In this document: positions 22,939-31,877 of the stretch, piece after piece
Numbering within the stretch: position 1 is the first letter of the stretch
Layout of the letters: each line of letters opens with the position of its first letter
Assembly (NCBI RefSeq): GCF_023008405.1
Contig: NZ_CP095376.1
Coordinates: 8,908,501 to 8,972,500 of the forward strand
Source of the DNA: Amycolatopsis sp. FBCC-B4732
Lineage (GTDB): Bacteria > Actinomycetota > Actinomycetes > Mycobacteriales > Pseudonocardiaceae
Direction of reading: 5' to 3'
DNA length: 64,000 bases
Notes under the pieces: model-generated
Seen by the model: the letters and a program-made list of their open reading frames with translations, nothing else
Database searches by the model: none
Told to the model about the DNA's origin: nothing
Translations under genes and position numbers: made by a program

Positions 22939-25485
22939 GTGGTCGCGTCGCCGAAGGCGGAAGACCGGGTGCGCGACCTGCATCGGCGTGCGGTCGCGGC
23001 GACCAACGACGGCCAGCCCGTGGTCGGTGGGCGCCTGATCCGTTCCGCCGCACGGCTTCTGGGGCTGCCCGCGACCGCGCCGCCGCCCGGGTGGCCGGCC
23101 TGGCCCGACCTCGCCACGCGCGTGCTCGGCACGTACGCGGCCGTCGAAACCGCGCTGGGCAACAGCGCGCGCGGCCTCGCCCTGCTCGACGAGGCCGACG
23201 TCCTCGTCTCCGACGCCGGGCGCGGGATCCTGCGCCAGCAACGCGGTCTGGTGTTCATCCTCATCGGACGGATGGACGAGGCGCTCACCTGCTTCGACGA
23301 GGCGATCCCGCTGCTGCGGCAGGCCGGCGAGTTCGTCGTGCTCGCCCGGACGCTGCTCAACCGCGCGATGCTGCACCAGTACGCCGGTCGCGTGCGGCTC
23401 GCGCTCGCCGACCTCGACCAGTGCGAGCAGATCGGCGCCGGCCAGCCCGAAGAAGAAGGCCTGGCCAGGATCTTCGCGAAGGCCGCGCACGGCCGCGGGC
23501 AGGCTCGGGTGCTGACCGGCGACATCCCGGGCGCGCTGCGCGACTTCGACGCGGCGAGCGGGTTCTACGCCGAGCAGAGCGTCGGGATGCTGCCCGTGCT
23601 GGCCGTCGACAAGGCGCGGGCGCTGCTCGCCGCCGGGGTGCCGCAGGAAGCCGCCGCCGAACTGGACGCCGCGCTCGAACAGTTCCCGCGGCTGCGGATG
23701 AACCAGGAGCACGCCGAAGCCGAGCTCACGCGCGCGTTGGCCACGCTCGCGAGCGGCGACCCGGCGACCGCGCGCAGCTGGGCCGGGCGCGCGGAACGGC
23801 GGTTTCGCCGCCGGGGCAACGAAACCTGGGCCGCGGTCGCGCAGCTGACCGCGCTGCGCGCGGACTTCGCGGCCGGACGGCGGATCGCCCGCGTCGCCGT
23901 GGAAGCGACCGCGCTCGCCGGCCGGCTCACCGGGCTGGGCCTGCGCAACGACGCCGAAATCGCGGGGCTGCTGGCCGCACGGGCGCGGATCGCGCTCGGC
24001 GACCTCGACGGCGCCCGCGCCGGCATCGCACCCCGCGACCGCCGGACCGCTCCGCTGGAAAACCGGCTCGTCCGGCGGCTCGCGCTGGCCGAACTCGGCG
24101 CCGCGACCGGCCACCGGCGCGTGACGTTCGCGAACGCGCGGGCCGGGCTCGCCCAGCTGCAGCGGCACCGCAGCCGCTTCGGCAGCGTCGACCTGCAGAC
24201 CGCGACGACGTCGCTGGGCAAGGAACTCGCCGACGCCGGTCTCGCCGCCGCGCTCGCCCAGCGGTCGCCGGGGGTGGTGTTCCGCTGGCTCGACCGCTCG
24301 CGCGCGCAGGCGTTCCGGTTCCGGCCGGTGCGCCCGCCCGCGCACCCCGAGACCGTGGACGCCGTCGCCGAGCTGCGGTACCTCTCGATGCAGATCCGCG
24401 CGGGCGAGCTGTCCGGGAAGCCGGACGCGCAGGCCGTGAAGCGCTGCGCCGCGCTGGAACGCGAAATCCGCGCCAAGGGCTGGCAGGCCGAGGGCACCGA
24501 CGTGGACCACCCCGAGGCGAAGCTGCGCGAGATCGGCGACGAGCTGGCCGCCACCGGCAGCGCGATGGTCTGCTTCCTCGCCGACCACGGTTCGCTGTGC
24601 GCGCAGGTGATCGCCGACCACCGGGTCGCGCTGGTCGAGCTCGGCCCGGCCTCGGCCGTCGCGGAGCCGGTCGCGCGGCTGCACAGCGACCTCGACGCGT
24701 TGTGCGGGCGCCAGCTGCCGCCGCAGCTGGACCGGGTCATCCGCCGGTCGGTGCGGACGCAGGTCACCGCGCTGGACGCGATCCTGCTGGCGCCGCTGGC
24801 CGCCCGGCTCGGCGACCTCGACGTCGTCGTCGTGCCGACCGGGGCGCTGTCGGCGATCCCGTGGGGGCTGCTGCCGACGGTGCGCGGCCGGCCGGTGACG
24901 GTCACGCCGTCGTCGTCGGCCTGGTTCGACGCGGGCCGCCGTCCGCGCCGCGCGGACGGGGCGCCGCTGCTGGTCGCGGGCTCGGACCTGACCCACGCGG
25001 ACACCGAGATCTCGTCGCTGGCGCCGCTGTACCCGGAGGCGGAGGTGCTGACCGGCCCGGACGCGACGGTCGCGGCGACGCTCAAGGCGTTCGACGGCTG
25101 CCGGCTCGCCCACTTCGCCGCGCACGGCCACCACGAGCAGGAGAACGTGCTGTTCTCCCGGCTCAACCTCGCCGACGGGCCGCTGATGGCCTACGACGTC
25201 CAGCAGCTCGCGACGGCGCCGGAGCAGGTGGTGCTGTCGTCGTGCGACGTCGGCCAGACCGTGGTCCGCGCGGGTGACGAGGTCCTCGGCTTCACGGCGG
25301 CGCTGCTCTACGGCGGCAGCCGCACGGTGGTCTCGAGCGTGGCGCGGGTCGACGACCGGACCGCGGGCGGGGTGATGCTGGCGTTCCACCGCGCACTGGC
25401 GGCCGGGACGCCGCCGGCACGGGCGCTGGCGGACGCGGCCACGGCCGAACCGCTGATGCCGTTCGTCTGTTTCGGTCGCAGCTGA
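22939..25485 (+). CDS. TPR-CHAT caspase-like protease
   Basis: 848 aa. Residues 1-430 are TPR-like helical repeats (RGLALLDEADVLVSDAGRGILRQQRGLVFILIGRMDEALTCFDEA and others). The C-terminal third is a CHAT domain with the His-Cys dyad: His729 in HFAAHG and Cys769 in LSSCDVG. CHAT proteases are caspase relatives that act in bacterial immunity and programmed death (e.g. gasdermin-linked or Craspase-type systems); here no gasdermin or CRISPR gene is adjacent. The GTG at 22939 has GGAAGGG upstream. Linked to the S8 peptidase/sigma operon, same strand, across the repeat-containing gap. Confidence 0.9.
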   Translation: MVASPKAEDRVRDLHRRAVAATNDGQPVVGGRLIRSAARLLGLPATAPPPGWPAWPDLATRVLGTYAAVETALGNSARGLALLDEADVLVSDAGRGILRQQRGLVFILIGRMDEALTCFDEAIPLLRQAGEFVVLARTLLNRAMLHQYAGRVRLALADLDQCEQIGAGQPEEEGLARIFAKAAHGRGQARVLTGDIPGALRDFDAASGFYAEQSVGMLPVLAVDKARALLAAGVPQEAAAELDAALEQFPRLRMNQEHAEAELTRALATLASGDPATARSWAGRAERRFRRRGNETWAAVAQLTALRADFAAGRRIARVAVEATALAGRLTGLGLRNDAEIAGLLAARARIALGDLDGARAGIAPRDRRTAPLENRLVRRLALAELGAATGHRRVTFANARAGLAQLQRHRSRFGSVDLQTATTSLGKELADAGLAAALAQRSPGVVFRWLDRSRAQAFRFRPVRPPAHPETVDAVAELRYLSMQIRAGELSGKPDAQAVKRCAALEREIRAKGWQAEGTDVDHPEAKLREIGDELAATGSAMVCFLADHGSLCAQVIADHRVALVELGPASAVAEPVARLHSDLDALCGRQLPPQLDRVIRRSVRTQVTALDAILLAPLAARLGDLDVVVVPTGALSAIPWGLLPTVRGRPVTVTPSSSAWFDAGRRPRRADGAPLLVAGSDLTHADTEISSLAPLYPEAEVLTGPDATVAATLKAFDGCRLAHFAAHGHHEQENVLFSRLNLADGPLMAYDVQQLATAPEQVVLSSCDVGQTVVRAGDEVLGFTAALLYGGSRTVVSSVARVDDRTAGGVMLAFHRALAAGTPPARALADAATAEPLMPFVCFGRS

Positions 25486-25616
25486 CTCCCTTTCCGACGT
25501 CCGGTGATCTTGAAGGTTGCTTTCGGGTGATCGATCGCATCGCGGCGCATCCCCGAGGGGGCGGTGGGCATCTTTCCCAGTGAGTCCAGTCGATCACGGA
25601 ACAAGGGAGGATGACC

Positions 25617-26105
25617 ATGAAGCGAGCTGGTACCGCGCTGATCGTCGGGGGTCTGGCGGCCGGTGGGCTGCTGCTGGCCGGCGGGGCGGCGAACGCCATG
25701 CCGAGCGACCACCCGTGCGGCGCGTCGGACGTGACCGTGACCGTGGCCCCGGACCCGTCGAACGCGGCCGGGCACGAGGCTTATGTGCTCACCTACACGG
25801 CGGCGTCGCCGACCACGAACTGCAAGCTCGAGGGCGCGCCGACCGCGGTGGGCTTCCTCGCCGGCGGGCAGCGGCTGCCGATCGCGGTGACGACGGACGC
25901 CTCCGAGGCGGTCCCGGTGAACCTGCGCGACGGGCACCCGGCGGTGTCCCGGATCGTCCAGCGCTCGGCCGCGGCGCCTGCGGCCGCCGAGTTCGTCACG
26001 TTCGACCTGCCGACCGGGCCGTACGGCCAGCCGGTGAGCGTCGCGTGGCCGGCGGGGGCGCCGGTGAAGGGCGAGACCGTCCAGGTCACGCCGGTCGGCA
26101 ACTGA
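25617..26105 (+). CDS. Secreted DUF4232 protein
   Basis: 162 aa. A signal peptide (LIVGGLAAGGLLLAGGAANA) is followed by a DUF4232-like beta-sandwich with two conserved Cys (HPCGASDVTV...TNCKLEGAP). Function unknown; the family is common in actinobacterial secretomes. The second ATG (25617) was preferred over 25611 because AAGGGAGG ends 6 nt before it. The 131 bp upstream hold no recognised element. First of two tandem DUF4232 genes. Confidence 0.8.
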   Translation: MKRAGTALIVGGLAAGGLLLAGGAANAMPSDHPCGASDVTVTVAPDPSNAAGHEAYVLTYTAASPTTNCKLEGAPTAVGFLAGGQRLPIAVTTDASEAVPVNLRDGHPAVSRIVQRSAAAPAAAEFVTFDLPTGPYGQPVSVAWPAGAPVKGETVQVTPVGN

Positions 26106-26125
26106 CGTCCGGGAGGGGATTTCCG

Positions 26126-26737
26126 ATGAAGCGCATCTTGCTGGGGATCGGCACGGCGGCGGGGGCCTTCGTGCTGGCGGCGTGCGGGACGTCCACGGCG
26201 GCCCCGGCGCCCGCAGCAGGCTCCGGGTCCGGGTCCGGCTCCGCGAACGGCGCGGCGGCGGCTCCGGCGGGCGGCGGGGTGGCCGCGGCGTCGACCGCGA
26301 CGCCCCGGTGCACCACGGCCGACCTGGAGGTCCTGCTGGGCAAGCCGGCCGAGAAGAACGACGCGCCGGGCCAGTACGACCTCCCGCTGACCTACCGGAA
26401 CACGACGGACCACACGTGCGGTCTGTACGGCGTCCCGGGCGTCGACCTGGCCGGCCCGGACGACCCGGCGTTCGGCCCGGTGTACCACCTGACGCGCGTC
26501 GACAACGGCGTGAAGTACAACGAGGTCACCCCGGGGACGACGGCGTCGGCGACGATCACGGTGGTGAAGCCGGCGGACGGCGAGCCGACGTGGACGCCGT
26601 CGAGGCTGAACACGATCCCGCCCGGGTCGACGAAGGCGCTGACCGCGGACTGGCCGGCCGGCCTGCCGGTCCTCCGCCAGGACGCGGCGACCCACCCGGG
26701 TTCGTACGTGAACGGCATCCTCGCCGACCCGGCCTGA
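26126..26737 (+). CDS. DUF4232 lipoprotein
   Basis: 203 aa. Lipobox VLAAC (Cys20) follows a short hydrophobic signal, so it is probably membrane-anchored on the outer face. A Ser/Gly/Ala/Pro linker precedes the DUF4232 domain, with Cys in PRCTTADLEVLL and HTCGLYGVPG. A GGGAGGGG ribosome-binding site precedes the ATG. It is 20 bp after the sibling DUF4232 gene, so probably one operon. Two hairpins follow. Confidence 0.85.
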   Translation: MKRILLGIGTAAGAFVLAACGTSTAAPAPAAGSGSGSGSANGAAAAPAGGGVAAASTATPRCTTADLEVLLGKPAEKNDAPGQYDLPLTYRNTTDHTCGLYGVPGVDLAGPDDPAFGPVYHLTRVDNGVKYNEVTPGTTASATITVVKPADGEPTWTPSRLNTIPPGSTKALTADWPAGLPVLRQDAATHPGSYVNGILADPA

Positions 26738-26770
26738 CGGCCGTCTCGTCACTCGATCGGGTGATGCCTG

Positions 26771-26800
26771 GAGCCGCGCGTCATTCCTGGCGTGCGGCTC
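26771..26800. terminator. Hairpin after the DUF4232 operon
   Basis: GAGCCGCGCG / CGTGCGGCTC, 9 of 10 pairs, 10-nt loop, followed by CCTCTTCCTC. Probable terminator. Confidence 0.6.
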
Positions 26801-26816
26801 CCTCTTCCTCACTGCG

Positions 26817-26858
26817 GCGGTAACCGGCCGGCACGCCCCCCGACTGGCCGGTTACCGC
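26817..26858. terminator. Second hairpin after the DUF4232 operon
   Basis: Perfect 13-bp stem GCGGTAACCGGCC / GGCCGGTTACCGC with a 16-nt loop. Tandem terminator, or an operator near the next promoter. Confidence 0.6.
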
Positions 26859-26935
26859 TGCGAGTTCCCTACTCACAGTGGAACCGCACCCTCGGAGACC
26901 CGGGACGACCGCGCGGCGGCTTACCTTCGGAAGCT

Positions 26936-27772
26936 GTGACGGTCGAACAGTGGGAGTCGGTGCGCGCAGCCCTGCCGGACGTCGGCGGCCGGTTCGCGGA
27001 TCTGGTGGCGAGCGTGCCGGACGCGCACGCGAACTCGCTCGGCGAGTGGTCGATCGCCGAAACGGCGTCGCACGTGGGCATGATCGCGCTGATGTACACG
27101 GCGATGATCCGCGGCGACGGCGGCCCGCTCCCGTTGCCGGGCCTCGAAGACCCGATCGATTCGGCGAGCATCGACACGATCGGCCGGATGAACGAGCTCG
27201 CCCTCGAGCTCTACCCGGAACGCGACCCGGCCCGCCTGGCCGAGCGCCTGCGCGCGGACATCGCCGAGGTCCTGCTGGTCAGCGCGGACCTCGACCCGGA
27301 GAAGCCGGTCTGGTGGCTGGGCGGTTCGCGCGTCCCGGTGGCGGGCGTCCTCGCGCACCTGGTCAACGAGATGCTCCTGCACGGCCTCGACATCGCCCGC
27401 GCCCTCCGGCGGCCGTGGCCGATCCCGGCGCGGTACGAGGCGATGTTCCTGGAGCTGTTCCTGTTCGGCATGGTCCGCAACGACATGGGCAGCCTGCTCG
27501 ACGACGCGACGCCGTCCGCGCGCCGCATCGCGGTCGAATTCCGGTCGGCGTACACGAAGCCGGGCGTACTGGCGCTGCAGCACGGGAAGCTGCGCTTCGA
27601 GGAACCGGACGGCACGGCGGACGTCCGCCTGCGCTTCGACCCGGCGGTGCTGGTCCCGATGATGTTCGGCCGGATTTCCCGGCCCAGAGCGGTCTTGACG
27701 GGCGGCGTCCGGATCGGCGGGCGGCGGCCGTGGCTGCTCCCGGCGTTCCTGCGGACGGTGCGGATGCCTTAG
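26936..27772 (+). CDS. Maleylpyruvate-isomerase/DinB-like protein
   Basis: 278 aa. The N-terminal half is a DinB-like four-helix bundle of the mycothiol-dependent maleylpyruvate isomerase type: EWSIAETASHVGMIALMY holds the first metal-ligand His, and LAHLVNEMLLHGLDIARAL holds His residues two helices later. The C-terminal 80 residues resemble an SCP2-like sterol-carrier region. The GTG at 26936 follows TTCGGAAG. Reaction unknown; thiol-dependent chemistry is inferred from the family. Its end overlaps the convergent reductase gene by 4 bp. Confidence 0.75.
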   Translation: MTVEQWESVRAALPDVGGRFADLVASVPDAHANSLGEWSIAETASHVGMIALMYTAMIRGDGGPLPLPGLEDPIDSASIDTIGRMNELALELYPERDPARLAERLRADIAEVLLVSADLDPEKPVWWLGGSRVPVAGVLAHLVNEMLLHGLDIARALRRPWPIPARYEAMFLELFLFGMVRNDMGSLLDDATPSARRIAVEFRSAYTKPGVLALQHGKLRFEEPDGTADVRLRFDPAVLVPMMFGRISRPRAVLTGGVRIGGRRPWLLPAFLRTVRMP

Positions 27773-28344
27773 CGGAGCACGTCGAAGATCAGGTGGGTGG
27801 CGTTCGGCGTCTCGGCCACCGCGGTGCGCTTCAGCCGGACGTGCTCGCCGGGCGGGCCGTCGAAGAGCCGGACGCCGTGGCCGAAGAGCAGCGGGATCAC
27901 GTGCAGGCGGAGCTCGTCGACCAGCCCGGCGCTCAGGAACTGCCGTAGCGTCGTGCCCCCGCCCATGACGACGACGTTGTCCGCGCCGGCCGCGGCTTTC
28001 GCCTGCTCCAGCGCGTTCTCGACACCTTCGGTGACGAACGTGAACGTCGTCGGGCCCTTCACGACCGGTTCGTGCGGCCGGTTCGTGACGACGTAGACCG
28101 GCTTCTCGAAGGTGCCGTCGTCGCCCCAGGTGTCGACGCCGACTTCGAACATCGTCCGGCCGAGCACGAACGCGCCGGTGCCTTCGAACAGCTTCGCCGC
28201 GACTTCGCCGTCGGCGTCGGTGCCCTCGAACAGCCACTCGTGCAGCAGGCCGCCGTCCTCGCCGAGCCGGTGTTCGGCACTGGATCCCGGCCCGGCCACG
28301 ATCCCGTCGGCCGACACGCTGATTTCCGCGATGACTCTCCCCAT
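27769..28344 (-). CDS. Dihydrofolate-reductase/RibD-C family reductase
   Basis: 191 aa. The start MGRVIAEISVSADGIVAGPG is typical of the YyaP/RibD C-terminal reductase family. GAFVLGRTMFEVG and VVMGGGTTLRQFLSAGLVDELRLHVIPLLFGHGVRLF give the NADPH-binding fold. Cytoplasmic. Physiological substrate unknown; not the housekeeping DHFR. Confidence 0.85.
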   Translation of the reverse strand: MGRVIAEISVSADGIVAGPGSSAEHRLGEDGGLLHEWLFEGTDADGEVAAKLFEGTGAFVLGRTMFEVGVDTWGDDGTFEKPVYVVTNRPHEPVVKGPTTFTFVTEGVENALEQAKAAAGADNVVVMGGGTTLRQFLSAGLVDELRLHVIPLLFGHGVRLFDGPPGEHVRLKRTAVAETPNATHLIFDVLR

Positions 28345-28366
28345 GGGCGGTCACCCTGCCAGCGGA

Positions 28367-29347
28367 TCAGGTGGAAGACCAGCCGTCGCCCCACTCGGCG
28401 TCGCGGGCCGCGCGGTACCTCGGGCCCTGCTTCTTCGAGACCGCGACACCCGGCTTCAAGCCGTCGCCGGTGCACAGGTCGAGCGCGACCCAGCCCTTGT
28501 GCTTCTTCGGGTGCCGGATGATCCGCGCGTCCGGGCGCTCCGGCGTGAACCGCGCCGCGACGACGTACGCGAACTTCTCGTCCTCGAACCCGAGTGTCGC
28601 GGCCTTCAACCGCCGGTGCAGGCCCGACCGCGGGAGGCGCGCGGCGAAGTGGCACCAGTCCTTGCCGGGCTCGATCGGGCAGGCGGCGTCGTGCGGGCAG
28701 GGCGCGACGACGTGCAGCCCGAGGTCGATCAGCTCGGCGCGGGCGGCGCGGATCCGCTCGTAGCCCGCCGGGGTGCCCGGCTCGATCAGCGCGACCGCTT
28801 CCGCCTTCGCCGCCAGCCAGCGCACGACGTCCGGGCGGGTGGCTCCCGGGAGTTCGCCCAGCACGTAGGAGAGCGTGACGAGGTCCGCTTCCGGCGCCGG
28901 GGCGGCCGGGTCGACGAACCCACGCCGCCACTCCGCGTTCCGGACCGGCGCCTGGAGCGCGTTCGCGGCCAGCCGCTTCCCGAGCCCGATCGCGCCGGCG
29001 ACCTGCTCCACGACGGCGCACTTCGCCAGCGACGGCCACACGGCCGCGGCCGCCCACACCGCCGCCCCGGTACCCCCGCCGACGTCGACCTGCGTACGCG
29101 GCTCGAAGCCCGGAGCGCGCGAAGCGGCTTCGGCGAGCACAGCGTGTACGGCGGCGTAGGTGGCCGGCATCCGGTAGCCGGCGTACGCGGCGACGTCGAC
29201 TTCAGAGGCCAGGATCGGCGAGGTCGCCGCGTCACCTTGGCGGTAGCGCGCGCTGAGCCGGTCGACGGACTGGCTCAGCCGGCCCACGGGGTGCCTGGCC
29301 AGCTCTTCGTCGAGCGCGGAGGAGAGATCGTCGGGGAGTACCGCCAC
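28367..29347 (-). CDS. Rsm22-like ribosomal small-subunit methyltransferase
   Basis: 326 aa. SAM-binding motif VDVGGGTGAAVWAAAA near residue 90, then SYVLGEL. The cluster CPHDAACP...DWCHF (residues 217-236) matches the Cys motif of the Rsm22/METTL17 family, which in the mitochondrial homologue binds a 4Fe-4S cluster. The end (FAYVVAARF...IIRHPKKHKGWVALDLCTGDGL) is also family-typical. Likely acts in ribosome assembly. GTG start at 29347. The neighbouring reductase lies 22 bp downstream on the same strand. Confidence 0.8.
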   Translation of the reverse strand: MAVLPDDLSSALDEELARHPVGRLSQSVDRLSARYRQGDAATSPILASEVDVAAYAGYRMPATYAAVHAVLAEAASRAPGFEPRTQVDVGGGTGAAVWAAAAVWPSLAKCAVVEQVAGAIGLGKRLAANALQAPVRNAEWRRGFVDPAAPAPEADLVTLSYVLGELPGATRPDVVRWLAAKAEAVALIEPGTPAGYERIRAARAELIDLGLHVVAPCPHDAACPIEPGKDWCHFAARLPRSGLHRRLKAATLGFEDEKFAYVVAARFTPERPDARIIRHPKKHKGWVALDLCTGDGLKPGVAVSKKQGPRYRAARDAEWGDGWSST

Positions 29348-29368
29348 GACGGCAGGTTAGCCGGGCTC

Positions 29369-29626
29369 TCACCAGGGTTTGGCGTCGCGGTCGCGCGCCC
29401 AGCGCCAGGCGAGCGCCGGGCCCCGCCGGAGCAGCTGCCCGGCTCGCCGCAGCGGGCGCGGGCGCCGCGGCTCGTCTTCGGTGGCCCGCCAGATCTTCGC
29501 CGCGCGCGGGTACCGCCGCCGGACGTTGCCCAGGGACGTGTCCCACACCGGGAAGCCGGGCTTGGGCGGCCGGTCGCCCCCGGCCGGGAGCCGGACGATG
29601 TAGCGGCGCTGTCCTTTGCGATCCAT
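29369..29626 (-). CDS. Small basic hypothetical protein
   Basis: 85 aa, Arg/Pro/Trp-rich (MDRKGQRRYIVRLPAG..., KPGFPVWDTSLGNVRRRYPRAAKIW). No signal peptide or membrane span. The ATG at 29626 has GAGGGGTGG upstream and G/C-rich codon thirds. No family recognised. Lies 21 bp upstream of the Rsm22-like gene on the same strand. Confidence 0.55.
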   Translation of the reverse strand: MDRKGQRRYIVRLPAGGDRPPKPGFPVWDTSLGNVRRRYPRAAKIWRATEDEPRRPRPLRRAGQLLRRGPALAWRWARDRDAKPW

Positions 29627-29725
29627 GTGCCCACCCCTCGGCGGGAACCGTCCCCGCGTCCGAATCATCCCCCGAGGCGACCCTGAGCTGCTAGTTTTCC
29701 GGCGCCAAAACTTTTTTGCCGGAGC

Positions 29726-29752
29726 TGTCGATCCGGGGCCGTGCCGTTCGAC
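29726..29752 (+). promoter_or_regulatory. ECF42-type promoter
   Basis: TGTCGA (29726-29731), a 17-bp spacer, then CGAC (29749-29752), matching the reported ECF42 consensus (TGTCGA at -35, CGA/TC at -10). Transcription would start about 25 bp before the first DGPF gene. Confidence 0.65.
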
Positions 29753-29784
29753 GCGTGGGCAAGACCGACCGAGAGGAGACCGCG

Positions 29785-30210
29785 ATGCGGTTCATGGTGA
29801 TCGTCAAGCAGAACGAAGAGTCCGAGGCGGGCAAGGGCCCGAGTGCGGAACTGCTCGCCGAAATGGGCAAGTTCAACGAGGAGATGGTCAAGGCCGGCAT
29901 CCTGCTCGCCGGTGAAGGCCTCACGCCGAGCTCGCAGGGGGCGCGCGTGGTGTTCTCCGGCAGCGAGGACCCCAAGGTCGTCGACGGCCCGTTCGCCGAG
30001 ACCAAGGAGCTCGTCGGCGGCTTCTGGATCCTGCAGTGCCGCGACCGCGAAGAGTGCATCGAGTGGATCAAGCGGATGCCCAACCCCGACGGCCAGGCCG
30101 GCGAGGTCGAGATCCGGCGCGTCGCCGAGGCGTCCGACTTCGAGAACATGACGCCCGAGGTCGAGGAGCTGGAAGGGCGGCTGCGCGCGCAGAGCGCCCA
30201 GGAGTCGTGA
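29785..30210 (+). CDS. DGPF/YCII-family protein 1
   Basis: 141 aa. Carries the name-giving motif VDGPFAETKELVGGFWI near residue 71, in the ferredoxin-like YCII fold. DGPF proteins are the standard partners and targets of ECF42 sigma factors. The C-terminus has an acidic tail not present in the sibling. The ATG at 29785 has GAGGAGA upstream. Stop and next start share one base (TGATG), so translation is coupled. Biochemical role unknown. Confidence 0.88.
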   Translation: MRFMVIVKQNEESEAGKGPSAELLAEMGKFNEEMVKAGILLAGEGLTPSSQGARVVFSGSEDPKVVDGPFAETKELVGGFWILQCRDREECIEWIKRMPNPDGQAGEVEIRRVAEASDFENMTPEVEELEGRLRAQSAQES

Positions 30211-30566
30211 TGCGGTTCCTCGTGATGGTCAAGGCCACCGCCGACACCGAGGCGGCCGGGTACCAGCCCACGGCCGAGGAACTGACCGAAATGACGAAGT
30301 TCAACGCCCGGCTGCTGGACGAAGGCCGGATCGAGCTGGCCGAGGGGCTCACCTCCAGCGCCGAGGGCGTCCGCGTCCTCTTCGCGGGGGACGCCGAGCC
30401 GAAGGTCATCGACGGGCCGTTCGCGGAGACGAAGGAGCTGATCGCCGGGTTCTGGGTGCTGAACGGCGAGTCGCTCGAAGACGTCGTCGCGCTGATGAAG
30501 CAGGCGCCCAACCCGAATCCCGAGGTGAAGAGCGGCGTGATGGAGATCCGCCCGATCGCCGAGTAG
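30210..30566 (+). CDS. DGPF/YCII-family protein 2
   Basis: 118 aa. A paralogue of the preceding protein, with IDGPFAETKELIAGFWV. The ATG at 30210 overlaps the preceding stop by one base. It ends 39 bp before the ECF42 sigma gene, so the three genes form one operon behind the ECF42-type promoter. Confidence 0.88.
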   Translation: MRFLVMVKATADTEAAGYQPTAEELTEMTKFNARLLDEGRIELAEGLTSSAEGVRVLFAGDAEPKVIDGPFAETKELIAGFWVLNGESLEDVVALMKQAPNPNPEVKSGVMEIRPIAE

Positions 30567-30605
30567 TGGGTTGCACCGCGGCCGATCACCCTGTCTGATG
30601 GCCGG

Positions 30606-31871
30606 GTGACGGTTGCGGACACCCGGAGCACGGTCGAAACGGTCTGGCGCATCGAGTCGCCGCGGCTCATCGCGGGGCTGGCCCGGATGGCCCGTGGCGA
30701 CGTCGGTCTCGCCGAAGAGCTGGCGCAGGACGCGCTGGTCGCGGCGCTGGAGCAGTGGCCGGGGTCCGGCGTGCCGCGCAACCCCGGCGCGTGGCTGATG
30801 ACCATCGCCAAGCGCCGCGCGGTCGACCAGTTCCGCCGCAACGAGCGGTACGCGGAGAAGCTCGAAGAGGTCGGCCGCGGCCAGCAGCTCGGCGAGGGCG
30901 TGCTGCCGGACTTCGACGCGGCCCTCGACGACCACATCGAGGACGACGTCCTCCGGCTGCTGTTCGTCGCCTGCCACCCGGTGCTGAACACGCAGGCAAG
31001 GGTCGCGCTGACGTTGCGCATGCTCGGCGGCCTGACGACCGACGAGATCGCGCGCGCGTTCCTGGTCCGCGAATCGACGATCGCCCAGCGGATCGTCCGC
31101 GCGAAGAAGGCGCTGGCGGCGGCGAAGGTCCCGTTCGAGGTCCCGGAGGGCGACGAGCGCGTCGCCCGCCTGTCGTCCGTGCTCGAGGTCCTCTACCTGG
31201 TGTTCAACGAGGGCTACTCGGCCACCCGCGGCGACGACTGGATGCGCCCGGCGCTGTGCGAGGAGGCGATGCGCCTCGGCCGCGTGCTCGCCGCGCTCAT
31301 GCCGGGCGAGTCCGAGGTCCACGGCCTGGTCGCGCTGATGGAGCTGCAGGCGTCCCGCGCGAAGGCCCGCACCAAGCCCGACGGCGAGCCGGTGCTGCTG
31401 CTCGACCAGGACCGTTCCCGCTGGGACCGGTTCCTGATCCAGCACGGCCTGGCGGCGCTGGCCCTGTCGGAGCAGATCGCCGAAGGGGCGTACGGGCCGT
31501 ACTCCGCGCAGGCGGCGATCGCGGCCTGCCACGCCCGCGCCCGGACCCCGGAGGCGACGGACTGGGCGCGGATCGCGGCGTTGTACGAAGGCCTCGGCAA
31601 GCTCCAGCCGTCGCCGGTGATCGAGCTGAACCGCGGGGTCGCGGTGGCGATGGCGCACGGGCCGGAAGCGGGACTGGCGGTGGTGGACGCGGTCGCGGCG
31701 GACGAGGCGCTGAAGGACTACCACCTGCTGCCGAGCGTCCGCGGCGACCTGCTGGAGAAGCTCGGCCGGCTGGAAGAGGCGGAGGGCGAGTTCCGCCGGG
31801 CGGCGGAGATGACGGAGAACGCCCGCGAGCGCGAGCTGCTCCTCAACCGCGCGAAGGCCGTCGGCGCTTAG
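30606..31871 (+). CDS. ECF42-group sigma factor
   Basis: 421 aa. Region 2 (RLIAGLARMARGDVGLAEELAQDALVAALEQWP) and region 4 (ARVALTLRMLGGLTTDEIARAFLVRESTIAQRIVRAKKAL) are followed by the long helical TPR-like C-terminal extension of ECF42 (VLEVLYLVFNEGYSA, LMELQASR, IELNRGVAVAMAHGPEAGL, LPSVRGDLLEKLGR). In ECF42 this extension is needed for activity. The gene is third in the DGPF operon, with no dedicated anti-sigma gene nearby. GTG start 30606. Confidence 0.92.
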   Translation: MTVADTRSTVETVWRIESPRLIAGLARMARGDVGLAEELAQDALVAALEQWPGSGVPRNPGAWLMTIAKRRAVDQFRRNERYAEKLEEVGRGQQLGEGVLPDFDAALDDHIEDDVLRLLFVACHPVLNTQARVALTLRMLGGLTTDEIARAFLVRESTIAQRIVRAKKALAAAKVPFEVPEGDERVARLSSVLEVLYLVFNEGYSATRGDDWMRPALCEEAMRLGRVLAALMPGESEVHGLVALMELQASRAKARTKPDGEPVLLLDQDRSRWDRFLIQHGLAALALSEQIAEGAYGPYSAQAAIAACHARARTPEATDWARIAALYEGLGKLQPSPVIELNRGVAVAMAHGPEAGLAVVDAVAADEALKDYHLLPSVRGDLLEKLGRLEEAEGEFRRAAEMTENARERELLLNRAKAVGA

Positions 31872-31877
31872 CGGCGC

